Of a stretch of 17,763 nucleotides of DNA, positions 1 through 7,535 are shown in pieces. The stretch is from DAIDKA01 sp035485475. Lineage in GTDB: Bacteria; Pseudomonadota; Gammaproteobacteria; Steroidobacterales; Steroidobacteraceae. Both the position numbers and the translations under genes were made by a program. The notes beneath the pieces are model-generated. The model had not been told where the DNA came from, did not search any database, and worked only from the letters and a program-made list of their open reading frames with translations. The stretch's first letter is position 1. Every line of letters begins with the position of its first letter. Location: assembly GCA_035485475.1 (NCBI GenBank), contig DATHOA010000054.1, positions 1-17,763 of the forward strand, written 5' to 3'.

Positions 1-1455
1 CCGTCCGAAATGGCGCGCGCCACGGAGGCCGATCACCAGCAGATGATGCAGCAGCTGGGCATCACGGCGCTGCGCAAGGGTCCCAGCGGCGATGAGAAGG
101 CGCCCGACCATGCCAACTACGACGATGCGCTGGCCAACCCCTACCCGGACTATCCGGATCCGCTGCGCATGAACGATGGCAGCAAAGTGACCACGGCCGC
201 CCAATGGAACAGCAAGCGCCGGCCGCAGATCGTCGCGGACTTCGAGCGTGAGGTGCTCGGGCGCGTACCGGCGAATACGCCCCCGGTGTCCTTCACGGTA
301 AAGGCCAGCGAGAACGAACGCTTAGGGAGCGTGCCGGTCAGCACCACGCTGCTCACCGGGCATGTCGACAATTCCGGCTTTCCCAGCATCAGCGTGGATT
401 TTCCGGTGATGCTGATCAAGCCCATCAATCACACCGGGCCGATGCCGCTGCTGATCATGTTCGCACTGGGGACCCCGCCGTTCCCTTCGCCGGTTGCACC
501 TTCGGCGGCCGATGTCGCGCGCATGAACGCCGCGCTGCGCGATGCGATGATCCGCGAAAACCCGGCGCTGGCCGAGGTGCTGCAGGGGCATCCGGCCTGG
601 CAACCTATTGCGACGCCGCCGTTCTTTCCCGCGCCGCGGCCGCCGAATGATCCGATTTCGCAGCTGGTGGCCGATGGCTGGGCGGTCGCGCAGATTGACC
701 CCACCGCGGTCCAGGCCGACAACGGCGCGGGCCTGACGCGCGGCATCATCGGCCTGGTCAACAAAGGCCAGCCGCGCAAGCCCGATGACTGGGGAGCGCT
801 GCGCGCCTGGGCCTGGGGCGCCAGTCGCGTGCTCGACTATGTCAGCCATGATCCCGACATCGCGGCCAATCATGTAGGCATCGAAGGGGTGTCGCGCTAT
901 GGCAAGGCGGCGCTCATCACCGTGGCCTTTGATCAGCGCTTCGCCATGGTGCTGGTCGGCTCATCCGGGGAAGGCGGCGCCAAGCCGCATCGGCGTAATT
1001 TCGGTGAGGCCGTGGAATCCCTGACCGGCGCCGGTGAGTATCACTGGATGGCCGGGAATTTCCTCAAGTACGGCGCCTCGGCCGCGCGGGGTGGCGCCAA
1101 GACCGCCGGCGATCTGCCCGTGGACTCCTCCGAACTCATCGCGCTGTGCGCACCGCGTCCGACCTTCATCAGCTACGGGTCACCGTCCATGGGCGATGCA
1201 CTGTGGCTCGACCAGCAGGGCAGCTACATGGCCACGGTCGCGGCCGGCAAGGTGTTCCGGCTGCTGGGCGCGCGTGACCTCGGGGTGGGGGATGACTACC
1301 AGCACGCGCGCAAGCCCGACATCGGCGTCGGGATGCTCGATGGCCAGCTGGCCTGGCGCCAGCATGAGGGTGGGCACACCGATGTGCCGAATTTCAAATA
1401 CTTCATCACCTGGGCCGACGGCTGGATAGGCCACAGCGCGCCCGCCGCGCACTGA
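1..1455 (+). CDS. CE15-like glucuronoyl esterase (alpha/beta hydrolase), 5' end outside window
   Basis: The frame is open to the window edge; the first ATG is at 10 but has almost no visible upstream sequence, so the true start and any signal peptide probably lie outside. Residues below count from that ATG. The nucleophile elbow GVSRYGK (Ser295), the SSGEGG segment (Glu321), the RRNFGE and HW stretch, the CAPRP segment and the late HEGGH (His456) match the order in bacterial carbohydrate esterase family 15. Family members cleave the ester between 4-O-methyl-glucuronic acid of xylan and lignin alcohols, usually outside the cytoplasm. A distant relative with another ester substrate is possible, because I assign it from motifs alone. 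The stop TGA directly abuts the ATG of the next gene (zero gap), so the two are probably cotranscribed. Confidence 0.8.
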   Translation, partial: PSEMARATEADHQQMMQQLGITALRKGPSGDEKAPDHANYDDALANPYPDYPDPLRMNDGSKVTTAAQWNSKRRPQIVADFEREVLGRVPANTPPVSFTVKASENERLGSVPVSTTLLTGHVDNSGFPSISVDFPVMLIKPINHTGPMPLLIMFALGTPPFPSPVAPSAADVARMNAALRDAMIRENPALAEVLQGHPAWQPIATPPFFPAPRPPNDPISQLVADGWAVAQIDPTAVQADNGAGLTRGIIGLVNKGQPRKPDDWGALRAWAWGASRVLDYVSHDPDIAANHVGIEGVSRYGKAALITVAFDQRFAMVLVGSSGEGGAKPHRRNFGEAVESLTGAGEYHWMAGNFLKYGASAARGGAKTAGDLPVDSSELIALCAPRPTFISYGSPSMGDALWLDQQGSYMATVAAGKVFRLLGARDLGVGDDYQHARKPDIGVGMLDGQLAWRQHEGGHTDVPNFKYFITWADGWIGHSAPAAH

Positions 1456-2778
1456 ATGCGCGCCTGGACGGCAGCAGTGCTGGCTGCGGTGTGGGCCTGC
1501 ACATCGACCCTGGCTTGCGCCCGAACCGCCGCGGAGGCAGTGACCACGCAGGCCGCCCGTATCCGGCACGTCTTCATCATCGTGCTGGAGAACAAGAACT
1601 ACGCCGACACCTTCGAGACCAGTACCCAGGATCCGTACCTGCGCCAGACGCTGGTGCCCATGGGTGCGCTCCTGACCCAGTATTACGGCACGGGCCATGT
1701 GAGCCTGGACAATTACATCTCCCTGATCAGCGGCCAGGCGCCGACCAAGGACACGGCGGATGACTGCCTGCCCGGACTGATCGGCAGCGTCGGGAATTTC
1801 AACGACGTCGCGCAGACCGGGTGGGCGGCGCAAGGCCAGGTGGTGGCGACCGGCGGGTGCATCTACTCCACGCGGGTGAAAACGCTGGTGGACCAGATGC
1901 AGCAGGTGGGCCTCACCTGGCGCGGCTACATGGAGGACATGGGCAACGATCCGGCGCGCGAACGTGCGACCTGCGGCCATCCGCCCATCGGTGTCGGAAC
2001 CGACCTCACCAACACGGCCGAGGCGCCGAGCAGCGCCGTGCCGCTGGGCGATGCCTACGCCACGCGCCACAACCCCTTCGTGTACTTCCACTCCATCATC
2101 GACGCAAAATCCTGCGACAGCCAGGTGGTGAACCTGAGTCACTTGCCCGCGGATCTGGCGCAGGCGCGCACCACCCCGAACCTGGTGTTCATCACGCCGA
2201 ACCTCTGCAATGATGGCCACGATGGCGCCGGCACGGGTGCGGCCGGGACCACCTGCGCCAACGGACAGCCCGGAGGGCTTACCTCCTCCGACGCGTTCCT
2301 TAAGACCTGGGTGCCGCGCATCCTCGCCTCCCCGGCCTACCGTCAGGATGGACTGCTCATCGTCACCTTCGATGAGAGCTCGTTTGTCACCCCAAGCGTG
2401 AGCCGCAACCCCACCACCGGTCAGACGACGGTGACCGTCACCTACCCGGGTCAGACCTGCTGCCATCAGCAGCCCGGTCCGAACCTCGCCGGGGTGCGTC
2501 CGAGCACCATGACCGTGGTCAATACTCCGTCCGTGGTGACGAACCTGGTGATGCAGGATTTCGGCGGCGATCGCATCGGCGCCGTGCTCGTGTCGCCCTT
2601 CATCGTTCCCGGCAGCACGTCCGCGACGCCGTACAACCATTACAGTCTGCTGCGCAGTCTCGAGGACATCTTTCGCATCGACGGGCACCTGGGCTTCGCG
2701 GCCGATGATCCGTCCACCGGCTACATCCTGGACAGCATCGGCAGCGATGCGGCGATCTTCCAGCATCGCGCGCACTAG
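1456..2778 (+). CDS. Secreted phosphoesterase of the AcpA / phospholipase C type
   Basis: This 440-residue protein begins with a signal peptide (hydrophobic residues 5-21, likely cleavage near CARTAAEA). The mature part opens with HVFIIVLENKNY (Glu45-Asn46), followed by GHVSLDNYISLISGQ with the presumed nucleophile Ser83, then TFDESS (Asp306, Glu307), and near the end YNHYSLLRSLEDIF. These are the hallmark blocks of the phosphoesterase family PF04185, which holds acid phosphatases (AcpA) and phosphatidylcholine-type phospholipases C; the Asp, Glu and Ser/Thr residues bind metal and phosphate. Several paired cysteines in the mature part suggest disulfides. The substrate cannot be told from sequence. 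The ATG follows the previous stop with no gap, so translation is probably coupled. The 3' end overlaps the next gene's likely start by about 30 bases. Confidence 0.85.
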   Translation: MRAWTAAVLAAVWACTSTLACARTAAEAVTTQAARIRHVFIIVLENKNYADTFETSTQDPYLRQTLVPMGALLTQYYGTGHVSLDNYISLISGQAPTKDTADDCLPGLIGSVGNFNDVAQTGWAAQGQVVATGGCIYSTRVKTLVDQMQQVGLTWRGYMEDMGNDPARERATCGHPPIGVGTDLTNTAEAPSSAVPLGDAYATRHNPFVYFHSIIDAKSCDSQVVNLSHLPADLAQARTTPNLVFITPNLCNDGHDGAGTGAAGTTCANGQPGGLTSSDAFLKTWVPRILASPAYRQDGLLIVTFDESSFVTPSVSRNPTTGQTTVTVTYPGQTCCHQQPGPNLAGVRPSTMTVVNTPSVVTNLVMQDFGGDRIGAVLVSPFIVPGSTSATPYNHYSLLRSLEDIFRIDGHLGFAADDPSTGYILDSIGSDAAIFQHRAH

Positions 2779-3994
2779 CCGCCGCTATCTGCGGAGCTTG
2801 CTACTGCCGTATCTCATGCTCGGCATGGTCGCGACCTTGAGTCTGGTCGGTCCTGCCATTGCCGGGTTGTCGGCGCAGGCGCAGCTTGGCCGGCAGATCT
2901 TCTTCGACCCCGCACTCTCCGCCTCCGGGCGGCTGGCCTGCTCGAGCTGCCACAGTCCGACGCAGGCCTACGGGCCACCCGATGGCGCGGCGGTTCAGCT
3001 GGGCGGCCTGGCGCGCGACCGGCAAGGGTCGCGGGCGGTGCCCTCGCTGCGCTACGTGCTGAACCGCACGCCGGTGTGGTCCAAGCCCTTTATCGCCAGT
3101 TCCACCGAGCGGTTGCTCGAGGGCGAGGAGCCGCCCGCGGGCGGCTTTGGTTGGGATGGGCGCTTCAACACGCTTGAGGCGCAGGCCGCCTTCTCGCTGC
3201 TGGCGCCGAACGAGATGGCCAACAAGGGACCTGAAGATGTGGTGCGCAAACTGCGTCTGGCACCCTATGCGAATGAGTTTCGGCGGGTGTTCGGGGAAGC
3301 GATCTTCACCCAGCCGCAGCAGGCGTTCGCGCGTGCGCGTGAAGCCCTCGCGCATTTTGAGCTCGAGGATCCGAGCTTCCATCCCTACAGCAGCAGGTAC
3401 GATGACTACCTCGAGGGCCGCGCGACGCTCACCGCGCCGGAACGACGTGGGGTCGCGCTGTTCGAGGATCCGCGCGGCGGCAACTGTGCCGCCTGTCATC
3501 CCGACCGCAAAGGCGCCGACGGCTCGCATCCGCTGTTCACCGATTTTCAGTTCGAGGCCTTAGGGGTGCCGCGCAACCCGGAAATTGCCGCCAATGCCAA
3601 ACCGGGCTACTACGATGAGGGACTGTGCGGGCCACTGCGCACCGATCAGGCCGGCCAAATGAGTGAGTGCGGCCTGTTCAAAACGCCGGGCCTGCGCAAT
3701 GTCGCCACGCGCCGCGTGTTCTTTCACAATGGCCGCTTCCACACCCTGAAGGAAGCACTGCAGTTTTACGTGCGTCGCGATACCCACCCCGCGCAGTGGT
3801 ATCCCAGCGCGGGCGGTATCGTGGATAAGTTCGATGACCTGCCGCGCGAGCGGCGCGGAAATGTCGACGTCACCGACGCACCGCTCACGCGTACGGCAGG
3901 ACAGGAACCGTTATGGAACGATGCGCAGATCGATGACGTGATTGCGTTTCTGGAGACTCTCACCGACCGCGATGTGCGACCTGCGGCCCGCTGA
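2747..3994 (+). CDS. MauG/CcpA-type di-heme cytochrome c peroxidase
   Basis: Two c-type heme sites are visible: CSSCH (Cys65, Cys68, His69) and CAACH (Cys247, Cys250, His251). The family block NEMAN lies between them and GLRNVATRRVFFHNGRF near the end. Length (about 415 residues) and motif order fit the di-heme peroxidase family PF03150, periplasmic proteins that reduce hydrogen peroxide or, in MauG, oxidise a protein substrate. I cannot decide between these roles. The start is uncertain: ATG 2747 gives an arginine-rich n-region followed by a hydrophobic stretch ending in PAIAG, a good Sec signal; ATG 2705 and 2816 are alternatives, none with a clear ribosome binding site. It overlaps the phosphoesterase by 32 bases in another frame, which suggests coupling. 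No cytochrome or quinone partner is nearby. Confidence 0.85.
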   Translation: MRRSSSIARTSRRYLRSLLLPYLMLGMVATLSLVGPAIAGLSAQAQLGRQIFFDPALSASGRLACSSCHSPTQAYGPPDGAAVQLGGLARDRQGSRAVPSLRYVLNRTPVWSKPFIASSTERLLEGEEPPAGGFGWDGRFNTLEAQAAFSLLAPNEMANKGPEDVVRKLRLAPYANEFRRVFGEAIFTQPQQAFARAREALAHFELEDPSFHPYSSRYDDYLEGRATLTAPERRGVALFEDPRGGNCAACHPDRKGADGSHPLFTDFQFEALGVPRNPEIAANAKPGYYDEGLCGPLRTDQAGQMSECGLFKTPGLRNVATRRVFFHNGRFHTLKEALQFYVRRDTHPAQWYPSAGGIVDKFDDLPRERRGNVDVTDAPLTRTAGQEPLWNDAQIDDVIAFLETLTDRDVRPAAR

Positions 3995-4025
3995 GCAGCC
4001 CTTCAGCCATAGGCCGGGAACCTGC

Positions 4026-4060
4026 TTGACAATGTAGTTGCGTTTATTGTTAACTATTAT
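4026..4060 (+). promoter_or_regulatory. Candidate promoter/operator of the VOC-ArsR-SRPBCC operon
   Basis: A perfect -35 hexamer TTGACA sits at 4026-4031 in an AT-rich patch that stands out from its GC-rich surroundings. The -10 is unclear: TTAACT at 4050 has an 18-base spacer, while TATTAT at 4055 is too far away. TAGTT (4035-4039) and AACTA (4052-4056) form a 5-bp inverted repeat with 12 bases between arms, inside the promoter, where an ArsR dimer encoded in this operon would be expected to bind. The operator call is inference. Confidence 0.45.
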
Positions 4061-4086
4061 CACCTTCAGCAATCAACAGGTGACCC

Positions 4087-4551
4087 ATGGATACTCCGAT
4101 CCCGCGCCGCCCAGCCTTCATTTCTTCAGTCATCTACCAGGACAACCGCGCCGCGATGGCGTGGCTGCAGCGTGCCTTCGGCTTTGACGCCAGCGAGGTG
4201 CTGGTCGATTCCCGCGACAACATCGTGCATGCCGAAATGAGCCATGGCGACGGTGTGGTCATGATCGGCGGTGAATTCGCCGATTGGACCCGCAGTCCCG
4301 CGAGCATCGGGGGCACCAACACGCAGCGGATTCATGTGCGCATCGAGAAGGACATCGATGCGCACTGCGAGCGGGCCCGCCATGCCGGCGCGACCATCAT
4401 CATGGAACCCCAGGATCAGTTCTACGGCGAGCGCAGCTACGTGGCCATTGACCTGGGGGGGCATCGGTGGACCTTTTCGCAGTCCGTGCGCCAGGTCTCC
4501 TCGCAGGAGATGGAGCAGGCCACCGGATTCAAGTACAAGAAGTTCGTGTGA
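4087..4551 (+). CDS. VOC (glyoxalase/bleomycin-resistance fold) family protein
   Basis: A 154-residue protein with the vicinal oxygen chelate fold: an opening beta strand (AFISSVIYQDNRAAMAWL), the FGF helix end, and the closing block YGERSYVAIDLGGHRWTF typical of PhnB-like members. The family covers metal-dependent isomerases, dioxygenases and drug-binding proteins, so the reaction is open. AGGTG at 4078-4082 lies just before the ATG. It is the first gene of a three-gene operon with an ArsR regulator and an SRPBCC protein, a combination common in bacterial genomes, where the regulator probably controls the set. The last codons overlap the next gene in a GTGA junction. Confidence 0.88.
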   Translation: MDTPIPRRPAFISSVIYQDNRAAMAWLQRAFGFDASEVLVDSRDNIVHAEMSHGDGVVMIGGEFADWTRSPASIGGTNTQRIHVRIEKDIDAHCERARHAGATIIMEPQDQFYGERSYVAIDLGGHRWTFSQSVRQVSSQEMEQATGFKYKKFV

Positions 4552-4880
4552 GGGGTACCAACCTCGATCGGACGCTGTCCGCGCTCGCCGATCCACACCG
4601 CCGTCGCGTTGTGGAGCTGTTGCGTGAACGGCCGCGGCGCGCGGGCGAGCTGGCGCAGGCCGCGCAATTGTCATTTCCCGCCATGAGCCGCCATCTGCGC
4701 ACCATGCGCGAAAGCGGGTTGGTGGACGAAGAGCGGGATCCGCTTGATTCTCGGGTGCGCGTCTATCGCCTCAGTCGCGAACCCATGGATGACCTGATCA
4801 GCTGGCTGGCGCAGACCGAGGATCAATGGGCGCGGCAGTTGCGCGCTTTCAAGACCCATATACAGAAGACTCGCAAATGA
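4548..4880 (+). CDS. ArsR-family winged-helix transcriptional regulator (first copy)
   Basis: I place the start at GTG 4548, which forms a GTGA overlap with the stop of the VOC gene. This yields 110 residues beginning (M)RGTNLDRTLSALADPHRR, the normal N-terminus for this family; no closer ATG exists in frame. The helix-turn-helix is around ELAQAAQLSFPAMSRHLRTM, followed by the wing VRVYRLS. The CXC metal motif of classical ArsR is absent, so it probably does not sense arsenite; regulators linked to SRPBCC proteins usually lack it. It ends in an ATGA overlap with the next gene. It likely acts as a repressor of its own operon through the AT-rich site near 4035-4056 (inference). Confidence 0.88.
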   Translation: MRGTNLDRTLSALADPHRRRVVELLRERPRRAGELAQAAQLSFPAMSRHLRTMRESGLVDEERDPLDSRVRVYRLSREPMDDLISWLAQTEDQWARQLRAFKTHIQKTRK

Positions 4881-5350
4881 GTTCCAAGGTCCTGGTTTCG
4901 ATACGCGTGCCCATTGATCCGCTGGCGGCGTTCGATGCCTTTACCGGGGAGATCGGCTCCTGGTGGCGGTCCAACGGTCTGTTCGCGGTGACGGCCGAAG
5001 GCGATGGCAGCCTTGCCTTCGAACCGCACGCCGGCGGCCGCCTGTGGACTACTCTGGCCAGCGGCGCCCAATTCGAAATCGGGCGCATCAGCGCGTGGGA
5101 GCCCGGCGCGCGGCTCGTGTTCAGCTGGCGCCAGGCAAGCTTCGCGCCCGAGCAGTCCACCGAGGTCGAGGTGCGTTTCGAGAGTGTCGGCGAGGAGACC
5201 CGGATCAGCGTCGAGCATCGGGCGTGGGATACGATCCCGCAACATCATGTCGCACGCCATGGGTTCCCGGAACACTCCACGCTGCAACATGTGGCCAACT
5301 GGTGGCGCGTGTCTTTAAATGCACTCAAGACGGGGATCGGCACCCCGTAA
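4877..5350 (+). CDS. SRPBCC / AHSA1-domain protein
   Basis: The ATG at 4877 overlaps the ArsR stop (ATGA), giving 157 residues. The sequence opens with a strand (VLVSIRVPIDPLAAFDAFT), continues with a GSWWRSNGLF block and the beta segments of an AHSA1-type START-like fold (FEPHAGGRLW, WEPGARLVFSW, EVEVRFESVGEETRISVEHRAWD). Such proteins have a hydrophobic pocket; the ligand cannot be predicted. Translational overlap with a regulator and a VOC protein suggests all three serve one small-molecule response. The gene ends 14 bases before the convergent BlaI-type gene, and no clear terminator lies between them. Confidence 0.85.
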   Translation: MSSKVLVSIRVPIDPLAAFDAFTGEIGSWWRSNGLFAVTAEGDGSLAFEPHAGGRLWTTLASGAQFEIGRISAWEPGARLVFSWRQASFAPEQSTEVEVRFESVGEETRISVEHRAWDTIPQHHVARHGFPEHSTLQHVANWWRVSLNALKTGIGTP

Positions 5351-5364
5351 CCGCAGTATCGGCC

Positions 5365-5760
5365 TCATGCCTTCCGGGACATTCTCCGCAGCGTCTTGCG
5401 CGCTTCCTCGACATCGTCGAGGGTCAGTTGCCCCTCCTCGATCATATGCGACATCAACGGCTGAATGCGTCCGCCGAACAAATTCACAAGCTCGTCGATG
5501 AGCCGATTCTGCGCGGCGTGCCGGGAGACAATGGCCTCGAAAATCAGCGCGTTGCCGATTTTCTTCGCGCGCCGGACTGCTTGCTTGACCTCCAGCCGAT
5601 AGACCATGGTCTGGACGGTGGTATAGGCCGGACGGTCCTGCTCGGTAAAGCTCTCTTGCACTTCGCGTACCGAACTCGGGCCGTTGCACCAGAACGCCTC
5701 CATGATCTGCAGTTCGAACTTGCTTAACTTCGGCAACGCCGGATTTCCCGCATGGCTCAT
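5365..5760 (-). CDS. BlaI/MecI/CopY-family transcriptional repressor
   Basis: 131 residues starting MSHAGNPALPKLSKFELQIM. The N-terminal winged helix (about residues 10-80, with SSVREVQESF and the recognition segment AYTTVQTMVYRLEVK) and the C-terminal dimerisation helices match PF03965. In beta-lactamase and mec systems such repressors are cleaved after a BlaR1/MecR1 membrane peptidase senses antibiotic; no such peptidase is in this window. The start codon overlaps the stop of the upstream secreted-protein gene (ATGA on the minus strand), so the repressor is the second gene of a two-gene unit. The probable operator lies at 6402-6427, upstream of both genes. Related Gram-negative BlaI-like repressors can have other inducers. 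Confidence 0.9.
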   Translation of the reverse strand: MSHAGNPALPKLSKFELQIMEAFWCNGPSSVREVQESFTEQDRPAYTTVQTMVYRLEVKQAVRRAKKIGNALIFEAIVSRHAAQNRLIDELVNLFGGRIQPLMSHMIEEGQLTLDDVEEARKTLRRMSRKA

Positions 5761-6362
5761 GGGGGCGGCGAATCCGCCAGCTGTTGCGTTGGCCTGAGTA
5801 CCTGGGCACGCATGCCAACGCCCAACCTGGCACAATCGGCGTCGGGGATGAGCTTCACATTTCGGCTGGCAAACAACGGCAGCATCTTGATAGTGGCGTA
5901 CTTGAGGAAGGCGCAATCCCCGATCTGCGCGTCCGCTCCACCCATTTGAACCGTCTGCCAGTGCACTTCAACCGGCGCGCCTGCAACACGCTTGTCCACG
6001 GTGTCCAGCGGCGCGAGCGCAGAGAACGTTACATCAACGCTGCGCTCCACAATCCCATTGCGGCGGCAGTCACGCTGATCCACGGAAATGTCGCGTGCGC
6101 CAAGTCGCCGCAGCAGGAACTCCACTCTTTCAATGATCTCGTCACAGGAGAGGAAGTGCGTGTTGGATTCGTAGCCATTGGCCGGTATGTAGTTGGAGGG
6201 GGGACTGAATCGCACCAGCTTGCGCTTGGTCCAGGTAGCCATCTGGACCGAATCCGCCGTCTCGGACGCAGGCGCGGTTGCAGCAGCCGGGCCCTGCGCT
6301 GCGGCCGCGGCGGATGCCACCAGACCGAGGGTCGCAAGGAGCATCAGAAGTTTGATACGCAT
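5757..6362 (-). CDS. Uncharacterised secreted four-cysteine protein
   Basis: 201 residues. The start at 6362 is chosen because GGAG lies about seven bases upstream and the protein then opens with a clean signal peptide (MRIKLLMLLATLGLVASAAA, cleavage around AAAAAQG). An ATG 12 codons earlier would put polar residues before it. The mature region has four cysteines (73, 99, 150, 177), consistent with two disulfides, and the block HWQTVQM near residue 135. From memory, proteins sharing an HWQTVQ-type block occur as unnamed hypotheticals in Xanthomonas relatives, but I cannot verify this. No catalytic motif is evident. It overlaps the BlaI-type repressor by four bases and is probably its main regulated target; an envelope role is likely because it is exported. 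Confidence 0.8.
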   Translation of the reverse strand: MRIKLLMLLATLGLVASAAAAAQGPAAATAPASETADSVQMATWTKRKLVRFSPPSNYIPANGYESNTHFLSCDEIIERVEFLLRRLGARDISVDQRDCRRNGIVERSVDVTFSALAPLDTVDKRVAGAPVEVHWQTVQMGGADAQIGDCAFLKYATIKMLPLFASRNVKLIPDADCARLGVGMRAQVLRPTQQLADSPPP

Positions 6363-6401
6363 CGAATTCTCCGCAACAGGCAGACGTGAATGAGTCACCC
6401 G

Positions 6402-6427
6402 ACTACAATGGTAGTTGAATCTACTAC
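6402..6427. promoter_or_regulatory. Candidate BlaI-type operator (three ACTAC/GTAGT elements)
   Basis: ACTAC (6402-6406) and GTAGT (6411-6415) form a perfect inverted repeat with four bases between, and a further ACTAC stands at 6423-6427. The centre, TACAATGGTA, is one base from the TACA-NN-TGTA core seen in BlaI/MecI operators. The site lies 40-65 bases upstream of the secreted-protein start and about 70-95 bases upstream of the divergent aldo/keto reductase, so a bound repressor could control both. Confidence 0.55.
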
Positions 6428-6498
6428 ACCGCCGCGAGCCCTACAAGCCGGGGTCTATTTAAGCCATCATCGCTCGACACAGCGCGCAGGAGCATCGT

Positions 6499-7530
6499 AT
6501 GGAATATCGCCAGTTGGGCCGCTCGGGACTGAAGGTTCCGGTTTTAAGCTTCGGCACCGCCACCATGGGCGGGAGCGGAGCGTTCGAAGCCTTCGGTACC
6601 ACGGGCGTCGAGGATGCCACGCGCCTGGTTTCGATCTGTCTCGAGGCGGGGCTTACCCTGTTCGACTCCGCCGATGTGTATTCGGCCGGCAGCGCCGAGG
6701 AAGTCTTTGGCGCCGCGATTCGCGGCCGGCGCCACCAGGTACTCATCTCTACCAAGGCCACCTTCCGCACCGGCCCCGGCCCGAACGATGTCGGCTCCTC
6801 GCGTTTCCATTTGCTGGAGTCCTGCGAAGCGAGCCTCAAGCGGCTCGGGACTGATTACATCGATATCTACCAGATGCACGGCTTCGATGCCTCGACACCG
6901 GTCGAGGAGACCTTGCGCGCACTCGATGATCTGATTACCGCCGGCAAGATCCGCTATATAGGCTGCTCGAATTTCTCAGGCTGGCACCTGATGAAGTCAC
7001 TGGCCGTATCGGAGCGCTATGGTCTCGGCCGCTATGTCGCACACCAGGCGCATTATTCGCTGGTCGGGCGGGACTACGAATGGGAGCTGATGCCGCTCGC
7101 GCTCGACCAGGGTGTCGGCGCCATCGTATGGAGTCCGCTCGGCTGGGGGCGCCTGACCGGCAAGATCCGCCGCGGCCACGCGCGGCCGCCGGTCAGCCGG
7201 CTCAACACCAAGCTGATTGTCGACATCGGACCGCCGGTGCCCGAGGAGCATCTGTTCAAGGTCGTGGACATGCTCGCGGAGATTGCCGGGGAGATCGGCA
7301 AAAGCATTCCCCAGGTCGCGATCAACTGGGTCTCGCAGCGCCCGAGCGTGGCCAGCGTGATCATCGGCGCGCGCAACGAGCAGCAGCTGCGCGACAATCT
7401 CGGGGCCGTCGGGTGGAACCTGAACGCCGCACAGGTCGCGCGCCTCGATGCGGCGAGCGAGACGACGCTGGCCTATCCCTACTGGCATCAGCGGCAGTTC
7501 ACCGAACGCAGCCCGTCGCCCGTGAAGTAG
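6499..7530 (+). CDS. Aldo/keto reductase (first copy)
   Basis: 343 residues, the usual length for a (beta/alpha)8 NADPH-dependent aldo/keto reductase. The catalytic tetrad is visible: Asp56 and Tyr61 in FDSADVY, Lys86 in STK, His127 in QMH. IGCSNFSGW and SVIIGARNEQQL are the typical barrel and cofactor-phosphate segments. Such enzymes reduce aldehydes or ketones to alcohols in the cytoplasm; the substrate is not predictable. AGGAG at 6488-6492 with six-base spacing supports the start. It is divergent from the secreted-protein/BlaI pair and shares the 136-base control region holding the candidate BlaI operator, so it may be part of that regulon. Confidence 0.93.
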   Translation: MEYRQLGRSGLKVPVLSFGTATMGGSGAFEAFGTTGVEDATRLVSICLEAGLTLFDSADVYSAGSAEEVFGAAIRGRRHQVLISTKATFRTGPGPNDVGSSRFHLLESCEASLKRLGTDYIDIYQMHGFDASTPVEETLRALDDLITAGKIRYIGCSNFSGWHLMKSLAVSERYGLGRYVAHQAHYSLVGRDYEWELMPLALDQGVGAIVWSPLGWGRLTGKIRRGHARPPVSRLNTKLIVDIGPPVPEEHLFKVVDMLAEIAGEIGKSIPQVAINWVSQRPSVASVIIGARNEQQLRDNLGAVGWNLNAAQVARLDAASETTLAYPYWHQRQFTERSPSPVK

Positions 7531-7535
7531 CGGGA

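Noticed and set aside
1180..2775. Long open frame of about 530 codons on the minus strand across the esterase and phosphoesterase genes
   Set aside because: It lies opposite two genes with clear catalytic motifs and signal peptide; its translation is low-complexity (Arg, Gly, His rich) with no recognisable domain. High GC content produces such frames.
3995..4025. Terminator after the di-heme peroxidase
   Set aside because: I looked for a GC stem followed by T-run and found none; only short imperfect pairing.
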